Positions 50,558-60,999 of a stretch of DNA of 64,000 nt are shown here, piece after piece. The translations under genes and the position numbers were made by a program. Position 1 is the stretch's first letter; each line of letters starts with the position of its first letter. This DNA comes from Yersinia nurmii (lineage in GTDB: Bacteria; Pseudomonadota; Gammaproteobacteria; Enterobacterales; Enterobacteriaceae), in contig NZ_CPYD01000003.1 of assembly GCF_001112925.1 (NCBI RefSeq), positions 1 through 64,000 of the forward strand, given 5' to 3'. The notes under the pieces are model-generated. The model was given only the letters and a program-made list of their open reading frames with translations. It ran no database searches and was not told the DNA's origin.

Positions 50558-51124
50558 ATGTTACTCAAAGAAATCTATCGGAACGCCAGAGTGGTTTCTT
50601 CCGGAAATCATTTGACTACGGTAAACGAATTTACCGATCAAATTCCGGCTCTGCGCCCCGAAGCCTTAATTGAAGTGGCTTACTCCATCATTAGGAAAAT
50701 GGATCTCTCAGTAGATAAAATTGTGACTGAAGAAGATAAAGGTGCCCCTTTAGCCACCGCCATCTCGCTTTTTACTGGAATTCCGCTGGCCATTGCACGC
50801 TGGTATCCCTATAGCCTGAATGAGGTTAACCAACACCGGGTAAACCTAAGTTCGGAATACTTTGAAGGCTCCTTATACCTCAATGGTGTTTGCGAGGGCG
50901 ATAGAGTCACGATTATCGACGATACGCTTAGCACCGGAGGAACTGCAATTTCCTTGGTTGAATCAATCAGGTCTTGTGGTGCAGAGGTTTCCGGTATTTT
51001 TTGCGCGGTCGAAAAGATTCAGCAAAATGGAAGGAATAATGTAATGAATAAAACCGGACTCATGGTTAACAGTACGATAAAGATTTCTATTGAACAAAAT
51101 AAAGTCACCGTAATTGAGCCATAA
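50558..51124 (+). CDS. archaeal Hpt-like purine phosphoribosyltransferase
   Basis: A 188-residue type I phosphoribosyltransferase. The PRPP motif is IIDDTLSTGGTA (119-130). The region before it (YFEGSLYLNGVCEGDRVTII) and the tail (KTGLMVNSTIKI...VTVIEP) resemble archaeal hypoxanthine/adenine phosphoribosyltransferase (Hpt of methanogens) more than enterobacterial Apt or PyrE. The base acceptor may be a purine, but this is inferred from overall resemblance. AGAGG precedes the ATG. It follows the PLP enzyme by 74 bp and precedes the permease by 12 bp. Confidence 0.78.
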   Translation: MLLKEIYRNARVVSSGNHLTTVNEFTDQIPALRPEALIEVAYSIIRKMDLSVDKIVTEEDKGAPLATAISLFTGIPLAIARWYPYSLNEVNQHRVNLSSEYFEGSLYLNGVCEGDRVTIIDDTLSTGGTAISLVESIRSCGAEVSGIFCAVEKIQQNGRNNVMNKTGLMVNSTIKISIEQNKVTVIEP

Positions 51125-51136
51125 AGGATTATCTTC

Positions 51137-52066
51137 GTGTCAAAATCATTTATAGGTATCATTATCGGCCTAGTATTCTGCTTAATTAGCGCAGCATTTG
51201 ATGTCTATGTTGCCTATATTACCCAGTCTATTAACACTATGACATTGGTGTTCTACTGTTTTATCTCATCCAGCGTACTGTTTTTTGCTATTTCTTGTTA
51301 TCGAGGTCTGCCTTCGCTTTATATAAAGATAAAATCCAATGTGGATCTGGTCTTTTTGGTTAATATAGCCGTCATATTAAATTGGGGTGGGTTATTCTAT
51401 GCGCTTCGTTTTCTCGAACCGGCTGTTGTCGGCATTGTTTCCGTCGCCTGCGGGCCAGCGCTAACAATTATTTTCTCATCCTATCTTCTCTCCCACTGGC
51501 TAAAAGAGAATGATCCAATAGAGAAAATTGAGTACACAATCTCGTACTTGGTTCTAATTACCGTTTTTATTATGCTTTTCAATTCATTTACCGGTAGCAG
51601 TGGGTTAACAACCACCTCTCCGGCTCAGCGCTTGATCGGCATTACCAGCGTGAGTCTTTGCGCTATTGGTACGGTTCTATATACCACAGTGTCAAAGAAG
51701 ATGTTTCTGTATGGCTGGCACACCCATGAGATCCTAACGGTAAGGAATATCATTATATTACTAATCGCCATTATTTATTTAAGCAACAATAGACATTTAT
51801 TACTAATCGATAAATATCACGTAGTACCTATCTCTATGCTTATTATCGTAGGGCATATTCTTCCTGTTTATCTTATTCAAAGAACCATATTCTATTTGAC
51901 GCCCATTCAGGTGTCGCTAGTTTTATTAACACTGCCTATTTTCACATTGCTATTACAGTACCTCGACGAACGTATTCTGATTTCATCAAGTAGTATTTTT
52001 TCATTAGGGTTCATATTGGCAATGTTGCTGTTTTTGTCCGTTTATAAATTAAAGACCACTCGATAA
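51137..52066 (+). CDS. EamA/DMT-type permease of the accessory operon
   Basis: A 309-residue membrane protein with about ten hydrophobic helices in two five-helix halves, the layout of drug/metabolite transporters of the EamA family. The loop ALRFLEPAVVGIVSVACGPA after helix 3 is the typical EamA re-entrant-like signature. Probably exports the product of the flanking enzymes. GTG start preceded by AAGGAT. Located 12 bp after the phosphoribosyltransferase and 13 bp before the ligase start. Confidence 0.8.
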   Translation: MSKSFIGIIIGLVFCLISAAFDVYVAYITQSINTMTLVFYCFISSSVLFFAISCYRGLPSLYIKIKSNVDLVFLVNIAVILNWGGLFYALRFLEPAVVGIVSVACGPALTIIFSSYLLSHWLKENDPIEKIEYTISYLVLITVFIMLFNSFTGSSGLTTTSPAQRLIGITSVSLCAIGTVLYTTVSKKMFLYGWHTHEILTVRNIIILLIAIIYLSNNRHLLLIDKYHVVPISMLIIVGHILPVYLIQRTIFYLTPIQVSLVLLTLPIFTLLLQYLDERILISSSSIFSLGFILAMLLFLSVYKLKTTR

Positions 52067-52079
52067 CATGGAGTTAAAC

Positions 52080-53330
52080 ATGATTAAAGTCGTCATTGTT
52101 GATGGTTTTTCTTCCGGAAAATTTCTGGCGAAGGAACTATTTGATGCGGGTTGCTTGCTATTACACATTTCGTCTAGCGCTGATTTACATGATTACTACT
52201 ATTATGGGTTTGATTATTCGATCTATTCGTCATTACTCACCCATCAAAACGTATCCGATACCAGCCAAGATGTTGCGCTATTCGCCCCCGATTACATCAT
52301 TGCTGGAGCTGAAAGTGGCGTTTTGCTCTGCGACGAACTAAATCACCGCTTTGGTTTGCCCTTTGCCAATGACTATAACCATAGCGAAGCCCGCAGAAAC
52401 AAATATGCCATGATTGAAACCATTACCCATGCCGGTTTAGCTGCCGCACGACAAACCACGGCCAGCGAATGGCCAGCTGCCGAGCGCTGGATTAAATCTC
52501 ATAACGGCTACCCCGTCGTACTAAAGCCGTTGGCCAGCGCTGGCTCTGACAGCGTATTCATTTGCCATTCTCTGGCAGAGGCTGAAGACGCATTTGTTCA
52601 AATAATTGGCAACTACAACAAATTAAATGCTGTTAATCAGCAGGTGTTAATACAGGAATATCTCGACGGCGTAGAATACGTGGTCAATATGGTTTCACTG
52701 ATGGGCAGACCGCTGGTAACTGAAGTTGTCCGTTACACTAAACTTCGCCTTGCTTCAGGACGTATTCTTTATGATATCGATGAAATTCTGGATTCATCCT
52801 TCGAGCATTATCAGGCGCTGGTTAGTTACACTCGCCAAGTAATTGAGTCATTAGGAATTCGCAATGGTCCTAGCCATGCAGAAGTGATGTTAACAACGTC
52901 GGGGCCTAAATTAGTCGAGGTCGCCGCCAGAACGGACGGAATTCTGCGTCCTACCATATCGGCACGCACCACCGGATTGGGGCAAATTAGTGCCACGGTT
53001 ATGGCAATCACCGCGCCAACACAGTTTCTGTCATTTACCGAATGCCATCCGTCATACCAGCTACAAAATTACTCTTACAATATTGGCCTAATTAATAGAC
53101 ATAAAGGTATCTTCCATCAGGAGGATTTTTTATCCGAACTTCTTACTTTACCATCTTTTTCATTGGCTGATTTTTATGTAGAAGAGGGTGATGCTATTGG
53201 GGTCACTCAGGATGTTTTCAGCCAGCCAGGCGCTATTTATCTGGTTCATTCTGACGCAGAAACCATTCACAATGACTATCTAACGATCAGGCGTCTGGAA
53301 AACGACGGTGTTTACCTTAAAAATGCATAG
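52080..53330 (+). CDS. ATP-grasp ligase, BacD/amino-acid ligase-like
   Basis: A 416-residue ATP-grasp enzyme expected to join a carboxylate to an amine through an acyl phosphate. N-terminal Rossmann-like lobe (1-110), then ATP-grasp domain: VVLKP (K149), glycine-rich SAGSD, EYLDG (E193), and the C-terminal metal/nucleotide block GPSHAEV...GPKLVEVAARTDG (H266, E268, E280, R284). The last block reads RTDG where L-amino-acid ligases mostly have R.GG. ATG at 52080 has GGAG six bases upstream; the ATG at 52068 does not. Last gene of the operon. Carnosine synthase-like or dipeptide ligase function is possible. Confidence 0.8.
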   Translation: MIKVVIVDGFSSGKFLAKELFDAGCLLLHISSSADLHDYYYYGFDYSIYSSLLTHQNVSDTSQDVALFAPDYIIAGAESGVLLCDELNHRFGLPFANDYNHSEARRNKYAMIETITHAGLAAARQTTASEWPAAERWIKSHNGYPVVLKPLASAGSDSVFICHSLAEAEDAFVQIIGNYNKLNAVNQQVLIQEYLDGVEYVVNMVSLMGRPLVTEVVRYTKLRLASGRILYDIDEILDSSFEHYQALVSYTRQVIESLGIRNGPSHAEVMLTTSGPKLVEVAARTDGILRPTISARTTGLGQISATVMAITAPTQFLSFTECHPSYQLQNYSYNIGLINRHKGIFHQEDFLSELLTLPSFSLADFYVEEGDAIGVTQDVFSQPGAIYLVHSDAETIHNDYLTIRRLENDGVYLKNA

Positions 53331-53445
53331 GAATAAATACGATACTGCCTGATAGGAAATCAAAAAATTGGAACGCGGCGAGTGACTGAAATATATGAAT
53401 AGCGGTGAGTAAGGGAACAGCGAGGGGATTTAACGGTTTAAGATG

Positions 53446-53524
53446 TTTGAGTCTTTGAGTCTTTGAGTCTTTGAGTCTTTGAGTCTTTGAGTCTTTGAGT
53501 CTTTGAGTCTTTGAGTCTTTGAGT
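53446..53524. repeat. octanucleotide tandem repeat, 9 full copies
   Basis: TTTGAGTC repeated without error nine times (53446-53517) plus a partial tenth copy (53518-53524). On the minus strand it forms part of an open frame coding an LKDSKTQR repeat (three turns per eight residues) without a Shine-Dalgarno site. As the unit is 8 bp, changes in copy number would shift any frame through it. Located between the accessory operon and yhfA. Confidence 0.95.
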
Positions 53525-53588
53525 AGCAGTTTCCAGATAAACAGGTAGTGATGCAAACGATTCTGTACGGATATTAATCCCAGAAATA

Positions 53589-53618
53589 CAACGCCCGGAG
53601 TGAATAAGCCGGGCGTTG
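53589..53618. terminator. hairpin terminator at the end of yhfA
   Basis: Perfect 10-bp arms CAACGCCCGG (53589-53598) and CCGGGCGTTG (53609-53618), 10-nt loop, 11 bp past the yhfA stop. On the minus strand the tail is TATTTCT, only weakly T-rich. May also stop the accessory operon from the other side. Confidence 0.75.
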
Positions 53619-53628
53619 ATAAATATGG

Positions 53629-54036
53629 TCAGGTCAGAGAGCGAATTTCAAAGCTGTGGGTGATTTTTGCAACCTTACCCAACATCAGGGCTACCGAGCA
53701 GTACTTCTCGGCGGAAAGCTCAACGGCTCGCTCGACGACTTTTTCGGTCAAATCTTTACCACTGACGACAAAATGCAGGTTAATCAAGGTAAACAGGCGG
53801 GGGGCTTCCTCCCGACGCTCGGAGGTCAATTTTACTTCGCAGTCGCGCACGTCGTTGCGCCCTTTTTGCAAAATGGATACCACATCGATAGCGCTACAGC
53901 CACCGGCCGCCATCAGTAACATTTCCATCGGGCTTGGGGCTTTATCTCCGGCGTTACCATCCATTAAAACCTGATGACCAGAGGCGGATTCACCCAAAAA
54001 AGTCAGACCTTCAACCCATTTTACTCGTGCCTGCAT
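53629..54036 (-). CDS. yhfA: OsmC family protein YhfA
   Basis: Peroxiredoxin-like OsmC/Ohr fold protein, 135 residues, close to E. coli YhfA. The two redox cysteines of the fold are in AAGGCSAIDV and EKYCSVAL. ATG at 54036, with GGGAG upstream, gives the conserved MQARVKWVEGLTFLGESASG; a GTG three codons up is less likely. Divergent from crp as in E. coli. Substrate unknown. Confidence 0.94.
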   Translation of the reverse strand: MQARVKWVEGLTFLGESASGHQVLMDGNAGDKAPSPMEMLLMAAGGCSAIDVVSILQKGRNDVRDCEVKLTSERREEAPRLFTLINLHFVVSGKDLTEKVVERAVELSAEKYCSVALMLGKVAKITHSFEIRSLT

Positions 54037-54368
54037 ACCCGTCACTCCCTATTAGTTTTTCCGAATCAGACTACTCTTTCATTCATAAAGTGGCAATGTA
54101 ACCCGACCCTCATCATGCTGAAGCGATACAACACAAGACACTGGCCTCATCCTGTGCTACAAACAGAGCCGAAGAGATGTTTCTTAGAATAAAAAGGGTA
54201 GAGATCAAGACTCAGTGAAGGGTCTCTATCTGAGATGTATATTGGCTATACCTTTCGGTAGTTGAGCAAATTAATATGCTAATAGAAAGTGTATTTTATA
54301 AACACGCCGTACGGGGAACTCTGAGCCCTGTTAAGTTAGGCAGCGATAACAACAGAGGATAACAGCGA
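54037..54368. promoter_or_regulatory. yhfA-crp divergent intergenic region
   Basis: This 332-bp stretch must hold the promoters of yhfA and crp. In E. coli CRP binds here to control its own gene and a divergent transcript. An AT-rich patch with TATAAA at 54297-54302 lies about 67 bp upstream of the crp ATG and could be a -10. A short inverted repeat (TAGAGA 54199-54204 / TCTCTA 54223-54228) is present. No convincing CRP site was identified by eye. Confidence 0.5.
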
Positions 54369-55001
54369 ATGGTTCTCGGCAAGCCACAAACAGACCCAAC
54401 TCTCGAATGGTTCCTGTCTCATTGCCATATTCACAAGTATCCATCGAAGAGTACGCTGATTCACCAGGGTGAAAAAGCCGAAACGCTTTACTACATCGTG
54501 AAAGGTTCCGTTGCGGTTCTGATCAAAGATGAAGAAGGTAAAGAAATGATTCTCTCCTATTTAAACCAGGGGGATTTCATCGGTGAGCTTGGATTATTTG
54601 AAGAAGGCCAAGAACGTAGTGCTTGGGTTCGTGCAAAAACCGCCTGTGAAGTGGCTGAAATTTCTTACAAAAAATTCCGTCAGCTGATTCAGGTTAATCC
54701 AGATATCTTGATGCGTCTGTCTTCGCAGATGGCGAATCGCCTGCAAATTACATCCGAGAAAGTGGGCAACCTTGCTTTCCTTGATGTGACCGGGCGTATC
54801 GCGCAAACGCTGCTTAATCTGGCAAAACAGCCTGATGCCATGACACACCCAGATGGGATGCAGATTAAGATTACTCGCCAGGAAATTGGCCAGATTGTTG
54901 GCTGCTCCCGCGAAACCGTAGGTCGAATCCTGAAAATGCTCGAAGATCAAAACCTGATCTCTGCGCATGGTAAAACGATTGTCGTTTACGGCACCCGTTA
55001 A
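54369..55001 (+). CDS. crp: cAMP receptor protein
   Basis: Global regulator that, with cAMP, binds TGTGA-N6-TCACA sites. 210 residues, differing from E. coli CRP at only about three recalled positions (in [12 protein letters not shown]). cAMP-binding residues Glu72 and Arg82 ([16 protein letters not shown]) and the C-helix are intact; helix-turn-helix [20 protein letters not shown] contains Arg180, Glu181 and Arg185. Confidence 0.99.
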   Translation: MVLGKPQTDPTLEWFLSHCHIHKYPSKSTLIHQGEKAETLYYIVKGSVAVLIKDEEGKEMILSYLNQGDFIGELGLFEEGQERSAWVRAKTACEVAEISYKKFRQLIQVNPDILMRLSSQMANRLQITSEKVGNLAFLDVTGRIAQTLLNLAKQPDAMTHPDGMQIKITRQEIGQIVGCSRETVGRILKMLEDQNLISAHGKTIVVYGTR

Positions 55002-55007
55002 CTACCT

Positions 55008-55050
55008 AAAAAAACCGGTTCCCTGTGCTTAACATGGCGCCGGTTTTTTC
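55008..55050 (+). terminator. crp terminator
   Basis: AAAAAACCGG (55009-55018) and CCGGTTTTTT (55040-55049) flank a 21-nt loop; T6 tail. It starts 7 bp past the crp stop. Confidence 0.85.
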
Positions 55051-55086
55051 TTTGTCTGCATATGATAGACGACGGATATTGACCTG

Positions 55087-57162
55087 ATGTGGCGTCGGCT
55101 GATTTACCACCCAGAAGTAAACTATGCATTACGGCAAACGCTGGTGCTGTGTTTGCCTGTGGCGATCGGTCTGTTGCTCGGCAATTTGCAGCTTGGCTTG
55201 TTATTTTCTTTAGTCCCTGCCTGTTGCAATATCGCTGGCCTGGATACTCCGCATAAGCGCTTCACCAAACGCTTAGTCGTTGGCGGAACTTTATTCGCCC
55301 TCAGCAGTTTTCTGATTCAACAATTCCTGCTGTGGCATATTCCCCTCCCCCTGATTATGTTTGGCCTGACTCTCATTTTGGGCGTTAACGGAGCCATCAG
55401 CCCCCTGCACGCCCGTTTATTGCCCGCTGCGTTAGTCGCTGCGATATTCACACTGAGCATGATTGGTCGCTTCCCAATTTGGCACACTCCGCTACTTTTC
55501 ATTGTCGGCACCGCTTGGTACGGGCTATTTACCGGCCTGTGGTTCCGCCTGTGGAAAGAACAGCCGATGCGAGAAACCCTGAGCCAGCTATATCGCCAGT
55601 TAGCCGATTATTTAGAAGCCAAATACAGTTTACTGACTCAGCATATCGATCCGGAAACCGCATTACCGCCGTTACTACAACGCCAGCAGGGCGTGATGGA
55701 TTTGATAACTCAGCTTTATCAGCAACTTAACATGCTGCCTCATGCTCACAAAATCGAGCAAAAGCGGCTGCGATTAATGTTTCAGGTGGCGCTGGACTTA
55801 CAGGAGCACATTACCGTCAGCCTGCACCAACCGGAAGAAGTACAAAAACTGGTGGAACAAAGCCATGCGGAAGCGGTCATCCGGCGTAATGCGCAGGTCA
55901 TTGCTCATCGTTTGCGGGTCGTCGCTGATAATATTCTGTATCATCGCCACGAATTACAGCGTTTTACCATGACCAACGAGCTGGCAGCGCTGGAAAAAAT
56001 CGCCGGACAGCACCCCGATAATCCAGTTGGCCAGTTTTGTTATTATCATTTCCGTCGCATCGCGCGCTTGCTGCGTAACCAACGGCCGCTCTATCGGCGA
56101 GATTTAATGTCGGACCAACACCGACTGCCATTCTGGCCAGCGCTCGCCAGTTACCTTTCGTTTAAATCCGTCGCGCTGCGTAATGCCGGCCGTCTGGCCG
56201 TTACGCTGGCCGTCGGCAGCAGTTTGGGAATGGCATTTAATCTGCCTAAACCCTACTGGATTTTATTGACCGTGATGTTGGTCACCCAGAATGGCTATAA
56301 CGCGACGCGGGTGAGAATTCAGCACAGAGCCTTGGGAACGTTGGTCGGACTGGTTATTGCCGCCGGTCTGCTGCAACTTCAGCTTCCTCAAGGTGCCACG
56401 TTGGCGATTATGCTGTTTATTACGCTAGCCGCGTATTTGGTTCTGCGGAAAAACTACGGTCTGGCGGTAATTGGGCTGACTATTACCGCAGTGTATACGT
56501 TGCAACTGCTGGCACTGAATGGCCTGCATTTTCTGGTTCCGCGCCTGATTGATACTCTGATTGGCTGTGCACTGGCCTTTGGTAGCACCATCTGGCTGTG
56601 GCCGCAGTGGCAAAGCGGCCTGCTGCGTAAAAACGCCCATCAGGCACTGGAGAGCGATCAAAATATCCTGCAGTTGTTACTCAAAAAGGCACCGAATCTT
56701 GGCGAGCTAGCAAATGAACGCATGCAGGTTAATCAAGCACATAACGCGGTATTTACTTCACTTAATCAGGCAATGCAGGAGCCGGGCTTTAACTCCCGTT
56801 ATCTGGCTGATATGCGTCTCTGGGTGACTCACAGTCAGTTTATCGTCGAGCATATTAATGCAATGACAATTCTGGCACGGGATCATTACATGCTGACGGA
56901 GAAATTAGCGGAAGATTATTTACAGCGCTGTGAAATTGCGTTGCAAAGCTGTCAGCAGCGGTTGGAATACGACGGGCCGAGCAGCGAAAATAGCTTTATG
57001 CGTCCGCCAGAGCTGCACCCGGATATGCCAATCACCGAAATGGAACGCCATCTCAGGCGCATTTTGTCCCATCTAAGCGTGATGCACACCATCTCGTCTT
57101 TGGCCTGGCGACAACGACCACATCATGGCATTTGGTTGAGCAGGAAGCTTCGGGATAGCTGA
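55087..57162 (+). CDS. yhfK: FUSC-family inner-membrane protein YhfK
   Basis: 691-residue membrane protein of the FUSC/YccS family (E. coli YhfK 696). Two membrane blocks, about 15-160 (six helices) and 365-520 (six helices), alternate with cytoplasmic helical domains (165-345 and 520-690). The FUSC block YWILLTVMLVTQNGYNATR is present. Related proteins are parts of aromatic-acid or drug efflux pumps, but the role of YhfK is unknown. 85 bp after crp, as in E. coli. Confidence 0.94.
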   Translation: MWRRLIYHPEVNYALRQTLVLCLPVAIGLLLGNLQLGLLFSLVPACCNIAGLDTPHKRFTKRLVVGGTLFALSSFLIQQFLLWHIPLPLIMFGLTLILGVNGAISPLHARLLPAALVAAIFTLSMIGRFPIWHTPLLFIVGTAWYGLFTGLWFRLWKEQPMRETLSQLYRQLADYLEAKYSLLTQHIDPETALPPLLQRQQGVMDLITQLYQQLNMLPHAHKIEQKRLRLMFQVALDLQEHITVSLHQPEEVQKLVEQSHAEAVIRRNAQVIAHRLRVVADNILYHRHELQRFTMTNELAALEKIAGQHPDNPVGQFCYYHFRRIARLLRNQRPLYRRDLMSDQHRLPFWPALASYLSFKSVALRNAGRLAVTLAVGSSLGMAFNLPKPYWILLTVMLVTQNGYNATRVRIQHRALGTLVGLVIAAGLLQLQLPQGATLAIMLFITLAAYLVLRKNYGLAVIGLTITAVYTLQLLALNGLHFLVPRLIDTLIGCALAFGSTIWLWPQWQSGLLRKNAHQALESDQNILQLLLKKAPNLGELANERMQVNQAHNAVFTSLNQAMQEPGFNSRYLADMRLWVTHSQFIVEHINAMTILARDHYMLTEKLAEDYLQRCEIALQSCQQRLEYDGPSSENSFMRPPELHPDMPITEMERHLRRILSHLSVMHTISSLAWRQRPHHGIWLSRKLRDS

Positions 57163-57217
57163 GTGTCTAAAAAACACTAGCGGAACATAACTGAGGAATA
57201 AATTTCCGGATTGATGA

Positions 57218-57239
57218 GGCGTCCGGATTGCAGGACGCC
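57218..57239. repeat. hairpin between convergent yhfK and argD
   Basis: Arms GGCGTCC (57218-57224) and GGACGCC (57233-57239), 8-nt loop; on the plus strand followed by ACTGACTAATTTTT, on the minus strand by no T-tract. Possible yhfK terminator with a delayed T-run. Confidence 0.5.
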
Positions 57240-57344
57240 ACTGACTAATTTTTGGAGATGCACATCTTGCGGTTGGCCAACGCAAAGCTGATTCATTCTC
57301 CCTCTGCCTCTGTGGTGACCACGCAACAAAGCGGCGACTTGCCG

Positions 57345-58607
<1,263 letters not shown>

Positions 58608-58695
58608 TTAGTGAAAATATAATCACAAAATATGCATAAAAAATCACAAACAGGCAAATAAAAAACGCGACGAACACGAAAACAATCGCAATGCA

Positions 58696-59271
58696 TTAAT
58701 TTTTAAGGAAATTATCTAGTAGCTGATGACCTTGTTCGCTGAGGATGCTTTCCGGATGAAATTGCACTCCTTCCAGCGGCAGCGTGCGATGGCGTATCCC
58801 CATAATTTCATCGATCGCACCGTTTCCCTCGGTCCACGCCGTCACTTCAAAGCAATCTGGCAGAGTTTCTGGGGCGATAACCAGAGAATGGTAGCGAGTC
58901 ACAGTAAGTGGCTGATTTAACCCACGGAAGACACCTTGGTTATTATGGCTAATCGCCGTGGTTTTCCCGTGCATAACCTGACGCGCTCTCACGATACTGG
59001 CACCAAAAGCTTGTCCCAGCGCCTGATGCCCCAAACACACGCCTAGAATCGGCATTCTACCGGCAAAATGGCTGATTGCCGCTAGCGAGATACCGGCTTC
59101 GTTTGGCGTACAAGGGCCGGGCGAAATCACCAGATGGGAAGGAGAAAGCCCTTCTATATCATCGAGTTGTAGTTCATCATTGCGTTTTACCAGCACCTCT
59201 GTACCCAATTCGCAAAAATACTGGTAAAGGTTGTAAGTAAACGAATCGTAGTTATCAATCAGTAATAGCAT
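58696..59271 (-). CDS. pabA: aminodeoxychorismate synthase glutamine amidotransferase subunit
   Basis: Supplies ammonia from glutamine to PabB in 4-aminobenzoate (folate) synthesis; may also serve TrpE-like partners. 191 residues, class I amidotransferase: Cys79 in GVCLGHQAL, His172 and Glu174 in [16 protein letters not shown] is the oxyanion-loop segment. Located upstream of argD as in E. coli. Confidence 0.96.
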   Translation of the reverse strand: MLLLIDNYDSFTYNLYQYFCELGTEVLVKRNDELQLDDIEGLSPSHLVISPGPCTPNEAGISLAAISHFAGRMPILGVCLGHQALGQAFGASIVRARQVMHGKTTAISHNNQGVFRGLNQPLTVTRYHSLVIAPETLPDCFEVTAWTEGNGAIDEIMGIRHRTLPLEGVQFHPESILSEQGHQLLDNFLKN

Positions 59272-59346
59272 TTCAATCCAACCTAACTCATGACCCTGCC
59301 ATCTTACTGATTTTCACGTCATTCGTTGATGAGTTTATCGCAAAAC

Positions 59347-60885
59347 CTAGCGTTTACGACCGCCGGTAATCGAACCCAATACGCCGCGCAAAATTTGCCG
59401 CCCCAAATCTCGCGCCATACTTTTCGCCGCAGTTTGAACAATACCATCACGCTTGCCGCCGCGCGGGCCGGTAGAACCAAACAGTAAATCGTTCAATCCA
59501 GCCATCAGCCCACCGCCAGCTTCCGCCGGTTCATTAGGCGATGACGTCGCTGTTCTGCCCGCTTCGGCAGCCTGCCCAACCGTAGAAAAACCGTCTGCGG
59601 CCAATTTTTCATAGGCGGATTCCCGATCCACCATTTCCTCATAACGACCATATAACGGTGAATGATTCAACGCGTGATTACGAGCCGCATCATCTAAAGC
59701 GCCCATTTTCGATTGCGGCGCTATCACCATCGCCCGCTCCACGATGTTTGGTCGTCCCTTTTCATCGAGAAAAGAGACTAAAGCCTCACCCACGCCCAAT
59801 TCGGTTATGGCTTGTTCCGCACTAAAAGCTGGATTGGCTCGCATCGTTTGTGCTGCCGATTTTACCGCTTTCTGATCGCGATGAGTGAAAGCGCGTAAAG
59901 CGTGCTGCACCCGATTACCGAGCTGGCCGAGAATCTGATCGGGAATATCTAGCGGATTTTGCGTAACAAAGTAAATGCCTACGCCTTTTGAACGAATTAA
60001 GCGCACCACCTGTTCAATTTTGTCTAGCAACGCGGTTGGCGCATCGTTGAACAGCAAATGAGCTTCGTCAAAAAAGAACACCAGCTTCGGTTTCTCTATA
60101 TCACCCACTTCTGGCAACTGTTCAAACAATTCCGCCAGCAACCACAGCAGGAAAATGGAATAGAGTTTCGGTTGGTTAATTAGCTTATCCGCAGCCAGCA
60201 GGTTGATAATCCCCTGCCCATTGCTATCTACGCGCATTAAATCCTGAATATCCAGCATGGGTTCACCGAAGAACTGGTTCGCCCCCTGCTGCTCCAAGGT
60301 CAATAAACCGCGCTGAATCGCCCCAACAGAAGCCGGAGAGATATTGCCATACTGGGTGCGGAAATCTTTGGCGTTATCTCCCACAAACTGCACCACGGCG
60401 CGCAAATCTTTCATATCCAGCAGCAATAAACCCCTGTCATCGGCAATTTTAAATACCAATTGCAGCACGCCGCTTTGCACATCGTTCAGATCTAACAAAC
60501 GTCCTAGCAGCAACGGTCCAAGATCGGAAATCGTTGCCCGAATCGGATGCCCTTTTTCACCAAAGATATCCCACGGAATAATCGGGCAAGCCTGCGGCTC
60601 CCAGTCATTGACGCCAATCGCGGCCAAACGAGCCAAGAGTTTTTCCGATCCCACACCTTCGGCACCCATACCGGACAAATCGCCTTTCACATCGGCTAAA
60701 AATACCGGTACGCCAATGTGGGAAAATTGCTCGGCCATTTTTTGCAATGTCACCGTTTTACCGGTGCCTGTAGCACCGGTGATCAAACCATGCCGGTTGG
60801 CCAGAGCAGGCAAAATCGCTAGCTCACCGGTTGCAGAAGCGGTTCGGCCTCCAGTTTTAGCAATGACTAACGGCTGCTCACTCAT
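59347..60885 (-). CDS. HerA/YjgR-type ATPase (DUF853)
   Basis: A 512-residue P-loop ATPase homologous along its whole length to E. coli YjgR (about 500 residues). Walker [14 protein letters not shown] at about 36-48, Walker [13 protein letters not shown] near 265, then [10 protein letters not shown] and [12 protein letters not shown]-terminal basic tail GSITGGRKR. HerA-like enzymes translocate DNA, but the role of YjgR is unknown. In E. coli yjgR lies elsewhere; here it stands between pabA and the phospholipid operon. Confidence 0.9.
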   Translation of the reverse strand: MSEQPLVIAKTGGRTASATGELAILPALANRHGLITGATGTGKTVTLQKMAEQFSHIGVPVFLADVKGDLSGMGAEGVGSEKLLARLAAIGVNDWEPQACPIIPWDIFGEKGHPIRATISDLGPLLLGRLLDLNDVQSGVLQLVFKIADDRGLLLLDMKDLRAVVQFVGDNAKDFRTQYGNISPASVGAIQRGLLTLEQQGANQFFGEPMLDIQDLMRVDSNGQGIINLLAADKLINQPKLYSIFLLWLLAELFEQLPEVGDIEKPKLVFFFDEAHLLFNDAPTALLDKIEQVVRLIRSKGVGIYFVTQNPLDIPDQILGQLGNRVQHALRAFTHRDQKAVKSAAQTMRANPAFSAEQAITELGVGEALVSFLDEKGRPNIVERAMVIAPQSKMGALDDAARNHALNHSPLYGRYEEMVDRESAYEKLAADGFSTVGQAAEAGRTATSSPNEPAEAGGGLMAGLNDLLFGSTGPRGGKRDGIVQTAAKSMARDLGRQILRGVLGSITGGRKR

Positions 60886-60999
60886 TTGCCTTCACCTTTT
60901 TTATTCTGAAACGATAGATTTATGCCGAAATTATAGGCGCGAATCTCAGTAACATCCTCTGTTTGCCAAACCGCAGACCCACGCCTGCGAGTCAGGTAT

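Noticed and set aside
49542-53330. Staphyloferrin B or dapdiamide-type diaminopropionate pathway
   Set aside because: A SbnB-like dehydrogenase and the NIS synthetases or further Dda proteins are not present; only the SbnA-like fold is shared.
53446-53524. CRISPR array
   Set aside because: The 8-bp units are contiguous without spacers, and no cas genes are nearby.
53317-53556. Minus-strand 79-codon frame through the octamer repeat as a gene
   Set aside because: No Shine-Dalgarno sequence, no family similarity and the repeat alone explains the lack of stops. Kept only as part of the repeat finding.
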